64,000 nt of DNA, taken from contig SCFE01000042.1 in NCBI GenBank assembly GCA_004352715.1, positions 1,426,377-1,490,376 of the forward strand, in the 5' to 3' direction. Below the pieces are notes generated by a model, which made no database searches, was not told the origin of the DNA, and saw nothing but the letters and a program-made list of their open reading frames with translations. This DNA comes from Hofstenia miamia. Its lineage: Eukaryota; Xenacoelomorpha; Acoela. Shown one piece after another: positions 12,012-25,458 of the stretch (its first letter is position 1; each line of letters opens with the position of its first letter). The translations under genes and the position numbers were made by a program.

Positions 12012-12862
12012 TATTACATGCTGAAAAAATCATTTCCAGATGGTGTTTTTAGAATTCTAAGCAATGTTTTTATAAACAATTTGTCAAAACTATTAAATGT
12101 GTCAGAGCCTAAATATAATAAATTGAAAACTGCACAACTATCTTAACATTTTGTTTATGCTTATGCATTTGGACATGCTAGTTTTGAAATAGAGCTAGAA
12201 AGTTTATCTTTCACTACATATAATTCGCTTAATGACTGCCCAAACTCTCTAAATTAATGTCTAACAAAAAAATCAGTTTATTGCAAAACTTACGATTTCA
12301 GCGGATTGCGGATATTTTCATAGATGTACGAATATCAGGAATTCGCGAGGATGCAGTTTAATACAGATCAAATTTATAAAATTTGTGCAGATACAGATGG
12401 TTGTGCGGATATTTTGAGGATGTTACTGTTTCAAAATAATATTGCTTTGAAGGTAATTTTAAAATCCAAAAAATTGCATAATTTACAATTGGAAACGATT
12501 GTAGAGCATGTATTGACCATACACAATGGCAGAAGTTACGTGTGCAACAAGCACAGATCATAGATTTCTATAACACTAACAGGATGCGAACTGTACTTAA
12601 GTAATTGATTACTGACGACAAGGTAAGGTAAACAGTTTACTCATTGATTTAATTTCACATGTGATTTGCTTGAAGTTCAGCCTGCTTTTTCATTCTTATG
12701 CTGTTAATGTTCTAGAAACCCATGCTCAGACTAATTTAATCGTAAGATTACTCAAGAAGCACGTTATAATAATAATATTCCTTAGCCCAGTAGTATTCTT
12801 CCTGTAGCAGAATCACAGTGTCCCATTCTCAATACAACTGCGCAATTGGTATTTGTCACACA

Positions 12863-13162
12863 CAGGGTTTTCGAGTCGAGTTCGAGTTACTCGGTCCGAG
12901 TTCAAGTGTTTTTTTAAAGAAAATTCTAAGTTTGATCGAGTTTTTTCTAATTCCAAGATTTTATTGTAAAAAACATTTATTTTACAATAATTCCGATGGA
13001 TTTAGAGATTGAAATTTAAAATAAATCAATTTTTAAGGTATTTTCGAATGGATTTTCGATCGAGTTCGCATTTTGATGATTTCTTTTCCGAGCTTTTCCG
13101 ATTGAGTATTGCGAGCTTATTCAAGTTCAAGTTCTTAACATTCAGAGTACTTTAAAACCCTG
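12863..13162. mobile_element. hAT MITE with perfect 8-bp target duplication
   Basis: The 300-bp element starts CAGGGTTTTCGAGTCGAG and ends AAAACCCTG. It is flanked by the identical octamer gtcacaca at 12855-12862 and 13163-13170. Next to both termini the sequence is rich in short gagttcgag/gagcttttccga motifs, giving a local rise in G+C. There is no transposase. Termini and target duplication are classic for a non-autonomous hAT element. Confidence 0.8.
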
Positions 13163-13800
13163 GTCACACAGGCGTGGTCATCAGAAAACAAGTGAAATTT
13201 CTCTACTGTGGGTGGAGAGGATACATGTGCGTTCACATTAGATTAAAAATGTGCATTTATTGGTAAAATTTTTCCTGTTTTTATCGCCTATGCATATATG
13301 TGGCTATGTTAATTCTTCTCATTATAGTAATTTTCATCGTAAGACATTAAAGACATTTACAGAAAACAATCATTTTAATAATAAGAGTATTCCATTTTCT
13401 GGCTAAAATTAAGAGAAATACTCAAGAAATATAACTACTTGAAAAATTAAAGCGGTTATAATTTGTCACCTAATCTACATGTAGGTCACCTAAAATACTT
13501 AAGAATTTTTCAACTATATTTTTTGTTGAAAACTTCTAAAATAGTTAAAAACGGATAATTGCGGATTACATTTTTACTGAGGATGAAGATTGATGTCGAT
13601 GTAAATTTCGAAGCTTGCGTGTAATTTAAAATACATTTAGGATTGTGCGGGTGATCGGTGCTGATATTTTTTATTCATGGTCCATCCTTAGATCACTTGC
13701 TTGAAAAATGCTTCATTTCTATTATTTTTCTCTTACTAGAATTTTGCTAAGCATTAAATATTGTTTATATGCAATTGTAAATATTTAAAAAATTTTTATA

Positions 13801-14915
13801 CAGGGTGTTTCAAAAAATGTGCCTACATTTTGAAAGCAATTTTTTGTTAAAACAGAAGTAATTGAAATCTGTTTTCAGCGTATTACCAAGCAAATCTTTA
13901 TCTCTAAGTATCAGTACAGCTTTGAATAAAAATTTAATGAATAATGGTTACAAAATAAAAGAGTTATTGAAATTTGTTGTATCTAGGTTACAAACAATAA
14001 TTATTTATGTCTTTTTTCTTATTTTAATGACTCCATTATCATTGCAGTTGAGCAAAAAGCAATTGATTTTTATTTTCCACTAGTTTAGGGAAACCACAAG
14101 AGTCGCACATGCGCACAGAGCATTTCAAATAGCACACCCACAGATAGAACCCCGCAATGTAGAACAATTTTGAACACAAACAAATGAAATTGCGGAAGGA
14201 GAAAATAATGCGACAACTTATAACATATGATCGAAATTTGAATGAGAGGCGAATTGAACGGGTTTTACCAAATTCTACATTCCACAGAATTTAAAGTGCA
14301 AATATAGCATCAATTACTTCCCTACAATTATGTAAGAAGAACTGCATTTTTAATTGATTTTTAGAATGTGCGAAGAATTTGGAATTATAGACGTCAAATG
14401 TATGGTATTGTAAATTCACACATTTCAAGGACCTAGGGTAATAGGTCACCAGAAACCAATGTCTATCAGAAAAATAATTCAAGAGAAGAAAAGACTTTGT
14501 AAAAAATTAAAATGTGTAAGGTCTTTGTTGTACGAAAGTAATCTTACAGCAGCGTATTAGAAGCAAATGATAAACAATTTCATAATCCCTTAAATACAGC
14601 AAGTTTACGGCCCTTTGTTAAAAAATGTGTGGTTTATGTAGGATGGTTTTATTTATGCTACTTATTTTTTAGTTGGATTCAAGATTCAATTGTTTAAATT
14701 TCATAGGCAAATGCATGCTACTAAAAAACCTGAAACAAAGAATTTACAGCTAGTTTTTTAAACTCTTTTTGTACCGCTAATTCATTTAATTTGCATTCAA
14801 AACTGTAGTTATTCCTGGAGATAACTAATTGGTTAGTAATATGCTGAAAATAGATTCTATTTGAATAGAAAATGTGAGCGTCCAAAAAATAGGCGCATTT
14901 TTAAAATACATCCTG
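13801..14915. mobile_element. Tc1/mariner-like element, degenerate, TA target
   Basis: The segment starts CAGGGTGTTTCAAAAAATG and ends with the imperfect complement (CAGGATGTATTTTAAAAATG on the minus strand). TA dinucleotides flank both sides (13799-13800, 14916-14917). This terminal sequence and the TA duplication fit the IS630/Tc1/mariner superfamily. A short plus-strand stretch around 14095-14150 reads VAHAHRAFQIAHPQ, which loosely recalls the N-terminal helix-turn-helix region of IS630-like transposases. No catalytic triad is visible. The 1,115-bp length is close to that of a full element, so this looks like an old, heavily mutated copy. Confidence 0.6.
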
Positions 14916-14917
14916 TA

Positions 14918-16328
14918 TATCGGGCTGGTCGTTGGAATGTGTGGAATCCTACATTTGGGAGTGTAATGGGACAGCTTTAAGAGCGACGAATTCTCACAAA
15001 ATTTATGCTATAAGACACAGAAGCAATCTTGCAACCAGTGATTCCCATTAAAAAATAACATTTATTTTTTCGAAATTTTGTCACAACGTTCAGAAAGCAA
15101 GCCAAGCTGCAACGTAGAATGTCGCAACGCAGCTGACGCAAGCGGTGAACATTAAATGTTTGAATCGATATAATAAGTACCTTAATCAAGAGAAATGCCT
15201 CCAAGTAATGGAAAACTGGTCTTCAGCAACTTTTTGTTTTGGAATTTTGTTTGTTTCAGAAATAAAGGTTTTTGTTTCTCTAAATTCTCCATTTAATTTT
15301 TTTCGCATGCAGATATATGTCAATTCTACTGGCTCTTATAGAATTGAAAACAACAGCAACTTAGCATTTGCACAGTATTTAAGATATTGGCTGAAATATC
15401 CTTTCAATATTGAAGATATTTTCTAAAAATATCTTTTCGGGTAAGCTAAAATAGTTGTGTTACGTTGTATACCTACGACTAATGTAAATATTACTTCATT
15501 AGTAAACTAAAAAAACAAGAAATTTTAGTGGCAATGTACATTTGAATTTCATTTTTTGTAGGAATTTAAACACATAGGAAAATATTTGTGGATGGAATGG
15601 GAACTGGGAAAAGAAATAGTACTCCCACGCTCAGCCTACTGGATAGTTATAAATACAGTAGAAGTTTCAATTACATCAACCATAAACTTCACAACGAATT
15701 CAAAATATGAAGTGAATCAGATTATTGAACGATTTTCAATCCATTGGTAATATGAGTATAACACTGTTAGGCAAGATGTCTACTATAGGCCAATAATAAA
15801 ATCGCATTTTACATTTATATTGAAGACTGGCATCGAAAATAATCATCAAAAATGCCTTTTTATTTGAAACCTTATATATCGATTTCATCTTTGAACCAAA
15901 ATCGTGTTCCGTTTTAGCAGCACCAACATTGAAATTCGCTATACTTTAATATTAAAATTCTTACTGTCTGTTCACAAATTTACCTAAAACCTTCTGCATT
16001 CAAAATTAATGTTTACATGTTTTGCAGCTTCTTAATTAGTTAGTGAGTCGCAAAATAACATGAAACTTACCACTGGTCTGTAACTCCATGTGCACTGTTG
16101 TTTATCGTTTTGTGTTTATCTATTGCTTATCACGTTAAATTCAAACAAACGTATTTACATTTTCTTACCTCAAAACAAGTATTGTCTTTCTGTATCAATA
16201 AAAGAGATTTTCTGAAAAAAATTATTTATTAAATAACACATTCCAATTTTGAATGTATTTGGAAATTATTTCTTCAATTCAAATTTGACTTGTACAGATT
16301 CAGTAATTATCTAAACTGAAGCAAACAC
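14918..16328. other. AT-rich intergenic downstream of the PLAT gene
   Basis: No gene was recognised. Around 14925-15140 the sequence is less AT-rich than its surroundings and may be another old insertion, but I could not place it in a family. Confidence 0.4.
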
Positions 16329-16334
16329 TTTATT
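16329..16334 (-). promoter_or_regulatory. putative poly(A) signal AATAAA of the PLAT gene
   Basis: The hexamer AATAAA lies on the minus strand about 25 nt after the stop codon of the last exon. Such hexamers are frequent in AT-rich DNA, and the resulting 3' UTR would be very short. Confidence 0.35.
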
Positions 16335-16358
16335 TCTATTTACATGATAATGATTAAA

Positions 16359-16549
16359 TTACAAATTTTCTGTTCCTTCTAAAGGAACAAAACTTGTTTT
16401 TGATTGATCACCATCCCCTTCAATTTCCTCTTTCTTACTAGAACTCACTTCATTTGGAGTTTGAGGGTTCAGTTCAGCATTCTCTAACTCGTTCTTCTTC
16501 TCTGGAGAACTTATTGAATGTTCTGGCTGGTTTTCTTCAGTAGGAGACG
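16359..16549 (-). CDS. PLAT gene exon O: terminal exon, acidic tail, stop
   Basis: Acceptor TTTTTAAG, phase 1 entry, 191 nt to TAA at 16359-16361. It encodes a Glu/Ser/Pro-rich tail (begins SPTEENQPEHS, ends PLEGTENL). Composition and absence of early stops separate it from the surrounding AT-rich DNA. Its assignment rests on phase agreement and on the whole model being a multiple of three. Confidence 0.7.
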
Positions 16550-19500
16550 CTTAAAAATACAAATTAAATTTTCTATGTTAATTTAACTGTCATTATAATA
16601 GTGGTGGAAGAATTGCTAATTTCAGCAAAGCTGTATTTAAAACAACAAATATTCAAGACAAAAAAAAATTCTGTTATATCACATTGGTAAGACTACCGTT
16701 AGACAACGTGATTGGTCACATGTGGTCTATCACACGTGAAGGCGTTGCACGCTTACTTTTATAGCATAACATGTAATTATAATTGCAATACAGTCTAACC
16801 ACTTATTGGTGATGCAATTTTGCAATTGCTCTTGTTACCAATCACAGCTTCAATTTAACAAAATTGATGTTAATTGTAAATAAGTGTAATCGAATTTGCA
16901 ATGTTGAAATTTCACTGACACAATCTTGAGGAAAAGATACAACACGAATGCTATTTCTTAATTTCTGTATGTACCCTTGATACTTGGGCAAAATATTTTT
17001 TTACATTTAAATATAAAACAAAATTTAGGGAATTCTCCCAAAACTTCAAATTTAGATGGTTTGTTCAAGCCTATCTTGAAGAATAAATTCTATAAAAACG
17101 TGTCTTGTCTTCGTTGAATATAATATAGCGCATTAAATGGATTTAATCAAAAGTATAATATTCCTATATACAATAATGAATGTTCAAAATGCTGAAATCC
17201 TAAGAAACGACTATAAACTGAATAGATTTGATTTGGGAAAAACAAAATAAATCCGAAAATACTTACACCTAAAAACGTTATCCTCTGCAATAACTGATCA
17301 AATGCGCAAAATATCTGTATAATCAATATCGCATTGCTGAATGCAATCTGATGCTACATGAAATTCACTACTCTAGATGTAGATTCATATGATAGCACAC
17401 ACATATAATTTTTTTAACAAACTTTAAAACTCAAGTCTTCAATCAGAGTTTTATAAAAAACACCTGTAAGAGCACAAAATTATTAAAAAATATAAATTCA
17501 CAGATACTAGATGTAGCGATCACATTAATATATAGGACTCCAAAAGCTGTTAAAAATTGATAGGTTCACCGCATGCACTGTGTACTTTGCAATAATTTTG
17601 CAAATAAAAAATGAAGCCTAAAAACATTTTAAGAACCTCAACAGCATGTATTTGAATCAATATGTTTATTAACAAGTTAAAATTTCTAATGTAAAGCTAA
17701 GGGTTTATTACGATTTTCAAATAAAATTCCTTTACGTAAAATTTTCAGCTTTGAAAAGGAGATACATAAATATCGAAACAGTCGAATTTTGGATTTTGAA
17801 AGTATTTATTATATTCGTGTATAAACTTCAATTTACAAATATAACATTTATATTCCACTTTTTAAAAAATTTTGTAATGGATGTCACAATGCAATGTATA
17901 CTAAAAATTTTGAGCATAAGTTCAATGGTATGAAATTTGCAGGCATATCCAAAAACATAAGCTTGAATTGTCTCACCGTAACTAATTATTTCATTAGCAA
18001 ATCATTCTTTAGAAATTTGTATAGGGCAATTGGTTGTATTCCCATGATTCTATATTTAGTTGCTGATGAAAATTTTGTCATTTGCAGAAATTATTATAAT
18101 AATGCATACAGAAACGCTTGAGGGAAATATGCAAATATTGAAGTTTCTCTATGAAATATATATTATTATTTCATTATATTGCAGGAAATACTTGGTTCCA
18201 AAAAGTCATTGAAGGAAAATTATGTGTGAGATAAAAAATGATGAATAAATTTGAATTCGCATAGTGTGACAGATCTAGTTCATTTCTCAAAGATGATGCT
18301 CAGAGAGAAAAATTGAAAAACATGAAAAAAGACATACGCTTCGATTCATTTTCGGTGGTGACATTAACACTTGCTTCTGTTAAATTTGAATTTGACTTGG
18401 GTAAGGCAAGTGGCTTCCTTGTCTTCTTTGAGGCATTGTAGGGCTTAAATTTTTCAACCTTAGTTTGAGGTAATCGATTGGTTTTTCTTTTGTTTTGAGG
18501 TTTGCCATCCGGGACATTTTTTATCCCGACATTTTCTTCAATGTCGAAAATGCCTTCTGGAAAATCTATATCACTGCTTTCTTTTACTTCAATTTCAACT
18601 CTTTTATCATCTTCTTCAATTGACAACCATCTAAACTTCAGAATTTCAGTACATGTACATTTCAAATGCAGAATATTTTTTTCAAGGGCAAATGCCATAA
18701 GAAATTTTAACCTTCGACACTTGAAACCATAGTTAATAACGTCAATTTTGACGTAGATGTCTTGTACTTTCCAAGCAACTCCCTCTTCAGAATCGTGACC
18801 AATAACAATGCTTGTAATCGCACCAAGCCCAACAGCTTCCATTTTAAACTTTGCTGCCTAAATACAGTAAAAACTATCAAATTCAGAAAATGGAATTGAC
18901 TTATTAACATGTACAAAATGACAATATGAATAATAGAAATATATAAACTAGAGTGAAAGGGTGAATGCCACTATGAGAAAATTCATTTAATAATGTGAAT
19001 TTTCCCAATCAATCACTAAAACTTTAAGGTGGTACTCAACAGCAACAAATATTTGTTCTATAGCGGTTCAATTCTTATCTTACCGAACTATTTCACAAAA
19101 TAATAGATTTTGCAGAAGGATTTGAAATAAGCTTTGAGATAATTAAACTAAGCATCGAGCACAAAAGTAGTAAATTAAAAAATTGTAATTCTTTAGAGTT
19201 TAACATTAACACAAGATGGCTACTGCCGACGCAGATAATAACATATATTGAACATGAGCAAATGAAATAAACGAGAGTGAATGCCATTAAATTTAGATTA
19301 AGAAGAACCAAGCGTAGATCGCAAGGATGACGCACTTGTACTACCTCAGACCTACCTCCAGCTCTTCTTCTATCAAAAACAAACTTAGCTACTCAGAGTG
19401 AATTAGTAATAATTGAGAGTAAAAGAAAACACAACTGATTAAGAATAAACCAAATATTTTATTGGAAATTTGTACACATTTGCCCTATTTTATAATTATT

Positions 19501-22500
19501 TGCAAATAAATGTAAATAAAAGTGTGTTCCCACTGTCGACTTTTATCAGCAGATTTTAGTCGAAAATGCAATTATCTTCGTTCAGATTGGCGATTTTTTA
19601 TCATCCTATTTTTCATCAGAAAAAGGAGAGTTGGAAGAGCGTTCAGACTATCGATTATTTATCAGGTGATAAATTATCATCCTTTGATTACCAGTTATTT
19701 ATCAGGTGATAAATTATCATCCTTTGATTACCAGTAAAAAAAACAACAACATCTGTTTATGTATTGGTTTGTTTTAGAATGTAAACAATGTTTAAATATT
19801 TTGAAGTTGAAATATTTCAACGACAATAATTTACGTTTTAGAAGTCTATTCCCTACTTGAGAAGTAAGCAATTATTTTCAAGTAGCTATTCGACTAGTTT
19901 TATTACCGTTCAGACTATCGACTTTTATCACCGATTTTTTGACAGATGATAAAAGTCGATAGTGGGAACACACCTTAAGCAACTGGTAGCAGAAGCAGAA
20001 CTACCACATGAAATTAACGAAATTCAAATTGTAAGCAAATGACGTCACACGGTTTTCGAGAGATTTCGCCCAAATTTGTAGTAATGAATGACTTTTCCAG
20101 GAACTGCTGCTCACCCAATGCATTACTAAAAGTTTGTGAAAAAGTTATCATGACGTCATTGAAATGAGGTTAACTGAAAAAAAAGAAAACATAAAAAGTT
20201 TATGAACTAAGTTAGACGTCCATCAGGATGGCCATGGGGTAGAGCAAATTGTATGTATTATTTAGCAGTTGTAATATTCGAGTATCTTTTCATTTGGTTG
20301 CAATGAGATCTTCCTCATGAGTCTACTTTGCGAAAGTTTTGATTTCTGTCATGGGTAATTTTTTGTATTTGATGGATCTGAGTTGAGTGATGTTTTTCAG
20401 CATTGCTATTGATTGTTGAAGATTATTTATTCAGTGTTGTAAAAAATTGTAGAATTTTCGGTAAAGTTTTTGGCCTTTAAGGGCAATCATGAACGTCACT
20501 TTAGCATCTGTATTGGATATATGGGATTTTACTGTATCAACTTTGGAATCTGGGAAAAAGAATTTGAAGACTGTGGTGAGTGAGCTATGAAAATTTGTGT
20601 TTCAGTAGACAAAATTAATGTTTTTCACTATTAGTTCTTCAGTCATCTTGTTAGGATTGTTCACCTCTGCTCATATCATTATGACAATTTTAACTCTTTT
20701 CACTACATCGTAGTACTTATAAATTTTTTTTCCACAAGTTGATCCAGATGACATCATTTGCTTCACAGAACAAGGTAATATTTTGCACTCTTTTGTTTTC
20801 TATTTTTTCTTTGAAATCTGCTATTTGCTTGTGTATAGGTTCGCCTTTCTTATAGATGGTTTCTGTGGTATGCTTATTATCAATTGAAAGACACTCTTCT
20901 ATGTGATCAACTGATAAATTATCAGATGACAGTAATTTAGCTGCTTTGCCAAAAAATCGGATGAAGCATTCAGACTATTGACTTTTATCAGCTGATAAAA
21001 AAGCAGATAGAGTGTTCAGACTATCGACTTTTATCACCGATTTTTTGACAGATGATAAAAGTCGATAGTGGGAACACACCTTAAGCAACTGGTAGCAGAA
21101 GCAGAACTACCACATGAAATTAACGAAATTCAAATTGTAAGCAAATGACGTCACACGGTTTTCGAGAGATTTCGCCCAAATTTGTAGTAATGAATGACTT
21201 TTCCAGGAACTGCTGCTCACCCAATGCATTACTAAAAGTTTGTGAAAAAGTTATCATGACGTCATTGAAATGAGGTTAACTGAAAAAAAAGAAAACATAA
21301 AAAGTTTATGAACTAAGTTAGACGTCCATCAGGATGGCCATGGGGTAGAGCAAATTGTATGTATTATTTAGCAGTTGTAATATTCGAGTATCTTTTCATT
21401 TGGTTGCAATGAGATCTTCCTCATGAGTCTACTTTGCGAAAGTTTTGATTTCTGTCATGGGTAATTTTTTGTATTTGATGGATCTGAGTTGAGTGATGTT
21501 TTTCAGCATTGCTATTGATTGTTGAAGATTATTTATTCAGTGTTGTAAAAAATTGTAGAATTTTCGGTAAAGTTTTTGGCCTTTAAGGGCAATCATGAAT
21601 GTCACTTTAGCATCTGTATTGGATATATGGGATTTTACTGTATCAACTTTGGAATCTTGGAAAAAGAATTTGAAGACTGTGGTGAGTGAGCTATGAAAAT
21701 TTGTGTTTCAGTAGACAAAATTAATGTTTTTCACTATTAGTTCTTCAGTCATCTTGTTAGGATTGTTCACCTCTGCTCATATCATTATGACAATTTTAAC
21801 TCTTTTCACTACATCGTAGTACTTATAAATTTTTTTTCCACAAGTTGATCCAGATGACATCATTTGCTTCACAGAACAAGGTAATATTTTGCACTCTTTT
21901 GTTTTCTATTTTTTCTTTGAAATCTGCTATTTGCTTGTGTATAGGTTCGCCTTTCTTATAGATGGTTTCTGTGGTATGCTTATTATCAATTGAAAGACAC
22001 TCTTCTATGTGATCTTTGAGGATTTCAACAGCATTTTTTGAATTTTTGTTTCTGTTTGAGTTCGCAGGTTTCTTTGTGATTGTTTTAGTAGTCTATAACT
22101 GGGAATTCAGTGATTAATAGGTTTGACGTGATTTTCCTTTGTATACAACATGATTACTGGGAGATTGATAATTAGTGGAGGTATGTAGAACATATTCTTT
22201 GTTGCGATTTTCTTTTCGAGTTCAAGCCAATTACCATGTATTGCTGTTATTTGTGTGATTCCAATTGATATAGGTTTGTTTACTAGTTTTCTGTTGATAT
22301 CTTCGATGATATTGAGGGTTGAAGTTTATTGCAATACTGATTTAGGTTTAGTGTCTATGTTAAACCAAGCAGGTGCACATTCTATATCCATAGCGATTTG
22401 TTGTAGAGGCATCATCAGACATTTGAGTTCAATTTTAGTGAAGCTTTCATTGAAGAATCTTGTTTTTATTAGTTTGACGTCAGAGATTTTTGCTTGTTGA

Positions 22501-25419
22501 TATTGAATGGGTGTTATACCAATTTTATGGTTGTTATTTAGAATATGCTTCTCTATTAGCATGTCTTGTTCCTTGCGTTTTGTCCACACATATGTGGTAA
22601 TTGCATTAGTTTTTGTGAATTTTTGTTCATGTTCTTCTTTTTCTTGCAGTTGCATGTAGGTTTTTGCTATTAAGTCGAAGCTCTTGTAAGGTAGGTGGAG
22701 TCAGTTGTTTCTGCATTTATGCTAATTAAACTTAGTGAATATTTTGGATATTGACTTGTGAGGTATGAGTTAGAGACATATTTTTCTCAGTAATACTGTG
22801 GTTTTTGCAGTTTTCGAGATAGTTTTGCATTGAGTCAGGCAGACGCTCCTGTAGCATTTCTGTAGTAAGTTGTGAATTTGTGTTGGTATATACTTTGTAG
22901 TGTGTTTCCAATGTCGCGCCCCACATGTATTTTCTTGTACAATGGTGGAAAATATCTATTTCTTTTTCAAGAATTCAAAGTAAATTTTTGATGACAATAG
23001 GTGAAAGGCGTCCAAAAGGGATTTGAAATTGACTACTTTTGTGAGGTATTTTTCATACCTATCAATATTGCACTGTCTGTCTTTCAAATGAGACATTGTG
23101 ATGAGTGTTTCTAGAAGTAACCAATTTTGAGTTTCCGAGGTAGTGGAGTGATGGCAATTTCAAAAAAACTATCTTTGATTTTTTGGTTCATATTTCTTTG
23201 AGATGGGTACTTGTAGTGTAGGATCCTAAGTAAGTGAAATGCTGAGTAACCATAGCACAGGTGTGGCAAGGATTTTTGGGATTTGTGATTCTTCAAACTG
23301 TTACTTTCTGAAGGAAGTTATGGTGCTATAGTTGTGATGAGCCCATTTGATTTTTATTCTTGGCCACTGTTCATTTTCATATTTAGAGGCTTTGAGCTGA
23401 AGCCAGTGTTTGTTAATATCTTCTAGTGCTTGTTGTGATTGACAGCAAAAGAATTTGCATCAGATATCTGTGACTTTTGAGTGTATACAGTTGGGATCCA
23501 AAACTTCTAATGTTTGTATCTGTAAGAGAATATCAATTACTATTCTTTCTTCGTGTGAATTCCACATTGAGGAGGCAAATTTCTGTTCACTAAAATATCA
23601 ATAAATATGAGATTGGTAATACTGTTTTTAGATGTCACTGAAGTTTGCTGTAAAGTGATTTGTCAGATAATGTGCAAATTTTCCAAGTACTCCTCTAAAT
23701 CAAGGATGATATAAAGTTTGTTTTGTTATTTTCTTCGGTATAGACAAATGTGACAGTAACATTGATTGTCTTTGCAATAACTAGAACTTGGTTCATCCAT
23801 TGGAACATTTTTTATATTGTCTTTGTCAGTTGCTTTTAGAAAGTAAATGATTAGTAAGTTTTTCCAATCAATGTTAATTGTAGTAAGCTTTTCTCAAGCT
23901 CTTCTATTTTTGAAGAATTTATAAATATTTCTGAGGGTAATGTTTTGCTCAAATGTTATGTGAGTTGTACTGTAGAGATATTCATGGCTGAGTTCTTTAT
24001 GGATCTATTCATCATAAAAGTTTACAGTGTTGATTTTTAAACGTTTTTCAGCATCAATAGTGGTGGGTAATGCCATGTGATTAACCTTATTTTCAGATAT
24101 GCTTAGTAAGTCTGATGTGAGTTCTTGAGTTTTGTTGAGAGTTTGTTTGAACTGAAATAATGAACTCTTCTGGTTGCAATGAAGTAGGGATGTAGTACTT
24201 CATCCTTACAGATTGAAATTTTATCCAATTGTTCTTGATAACTAGCAGATTGTCTACTGCTGCATTCTGATTTTGTTGTACTGATTTGAGAGAGGTCTCC
24301 AAGGATTTGACATTTTACTGGTATTCAAGAAATTTGTAAGGGTTGTGTTCTCTTGACACCCGCCCTTTTTGACATTGTAGGAGCAGAGGATTTGGATGGA
24401 AGATTTTTGCTAGTCTCTGGATCTGTACCTGGTGCACTTACACAGGTAAAAATGTCAGAGACTGAAAGCACCTCAGAGTCCAAGTGTGATGCACTTATAC
24501 TGACTAAGACTTGAGTTGACTTCACACAAATCTCTTCATCATTACTGGAGGAGTTCTGCCTGGAGAGTTTGCATGTCTGTGGAGGAGCTGTCCTGTGGAT
24601 GTGTTTCATCGTCTAAAGGCAAAGAGACAATGTTAATATGCCATTCATTATAATAAATATTTTTGAATGGAATGACTAGGTTGTGTACACATTGGCAATT
24701 TAATTTTTATTGGTTGTTCAGGGTTAATTTTTGATGTGTTCTCATCAATTTTATTGAGTCCATTAGTATTTTAAGTTTCCACATTATTGTTTTTATTAGA
24801 GTAAGGTTTTCCATTGCTTCTATTATTGCATCTTCAAAGTTTTTGGCTGTGCATTTCAGATTTTGGAAGTTCGTAGTTTTTCCATTACTATTATGAGGTA
24901 GCACTTTTTTGATTTCAAAAGATCTGAACCATGTAAATGCTAATTTTTGAACTTGCTTTTTTGTAGTAATAATGCCAGGTTGGAATTGATAAACATGATT
25001 GCCAATTTTGTGTGATTTTCTGCACATGAATTTGTAGTAATATCATTGTTGTTTAGTGCGCTTTTTCTGTTTTGGCACGCATAATTTTGTTGGTGAAATT
25101 GAGTTTTTCAATTAATTGTTTGCAGTAGTATTGATCAATTGGTGCATTGTACTTACTAAATAGCATTCCAATAGGTGTAGGAGCTTCATGTCCATATACT
25201 GCTTTTTATAGCACCATCTTAGTGGTATCATGAAAGAAAGTACATCTTGCCAGTCTTTGCCTTCTACATTTGTTGTTGTAGCCCACATAAGTTTGATGAG
25301 TGTGTGGTTTAATCATTCAACACCTTTGTTAGCTTGTGGATGATGTGTAATAGTATGATTTGAGGTTTTTGATCAGACATTGGAATAGTTTGCTTTTAAA
25401 GTGAACTCCTTGATCTGTG

Positions 25420-25458
<39 letters not shown>

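Noticed and set aside
18502-18732. Plus-strand frame of 76 codons
   Set aside because: Antisense shadow of PLAT exon N.
19909-22013. The 1-kb repeats as a pair of retrotransposon LTRs
   Set aside because: They lie only about 107 bp apart with no internal coding region between them, and their edges are in MITE sequence and not at TG...CA ends.
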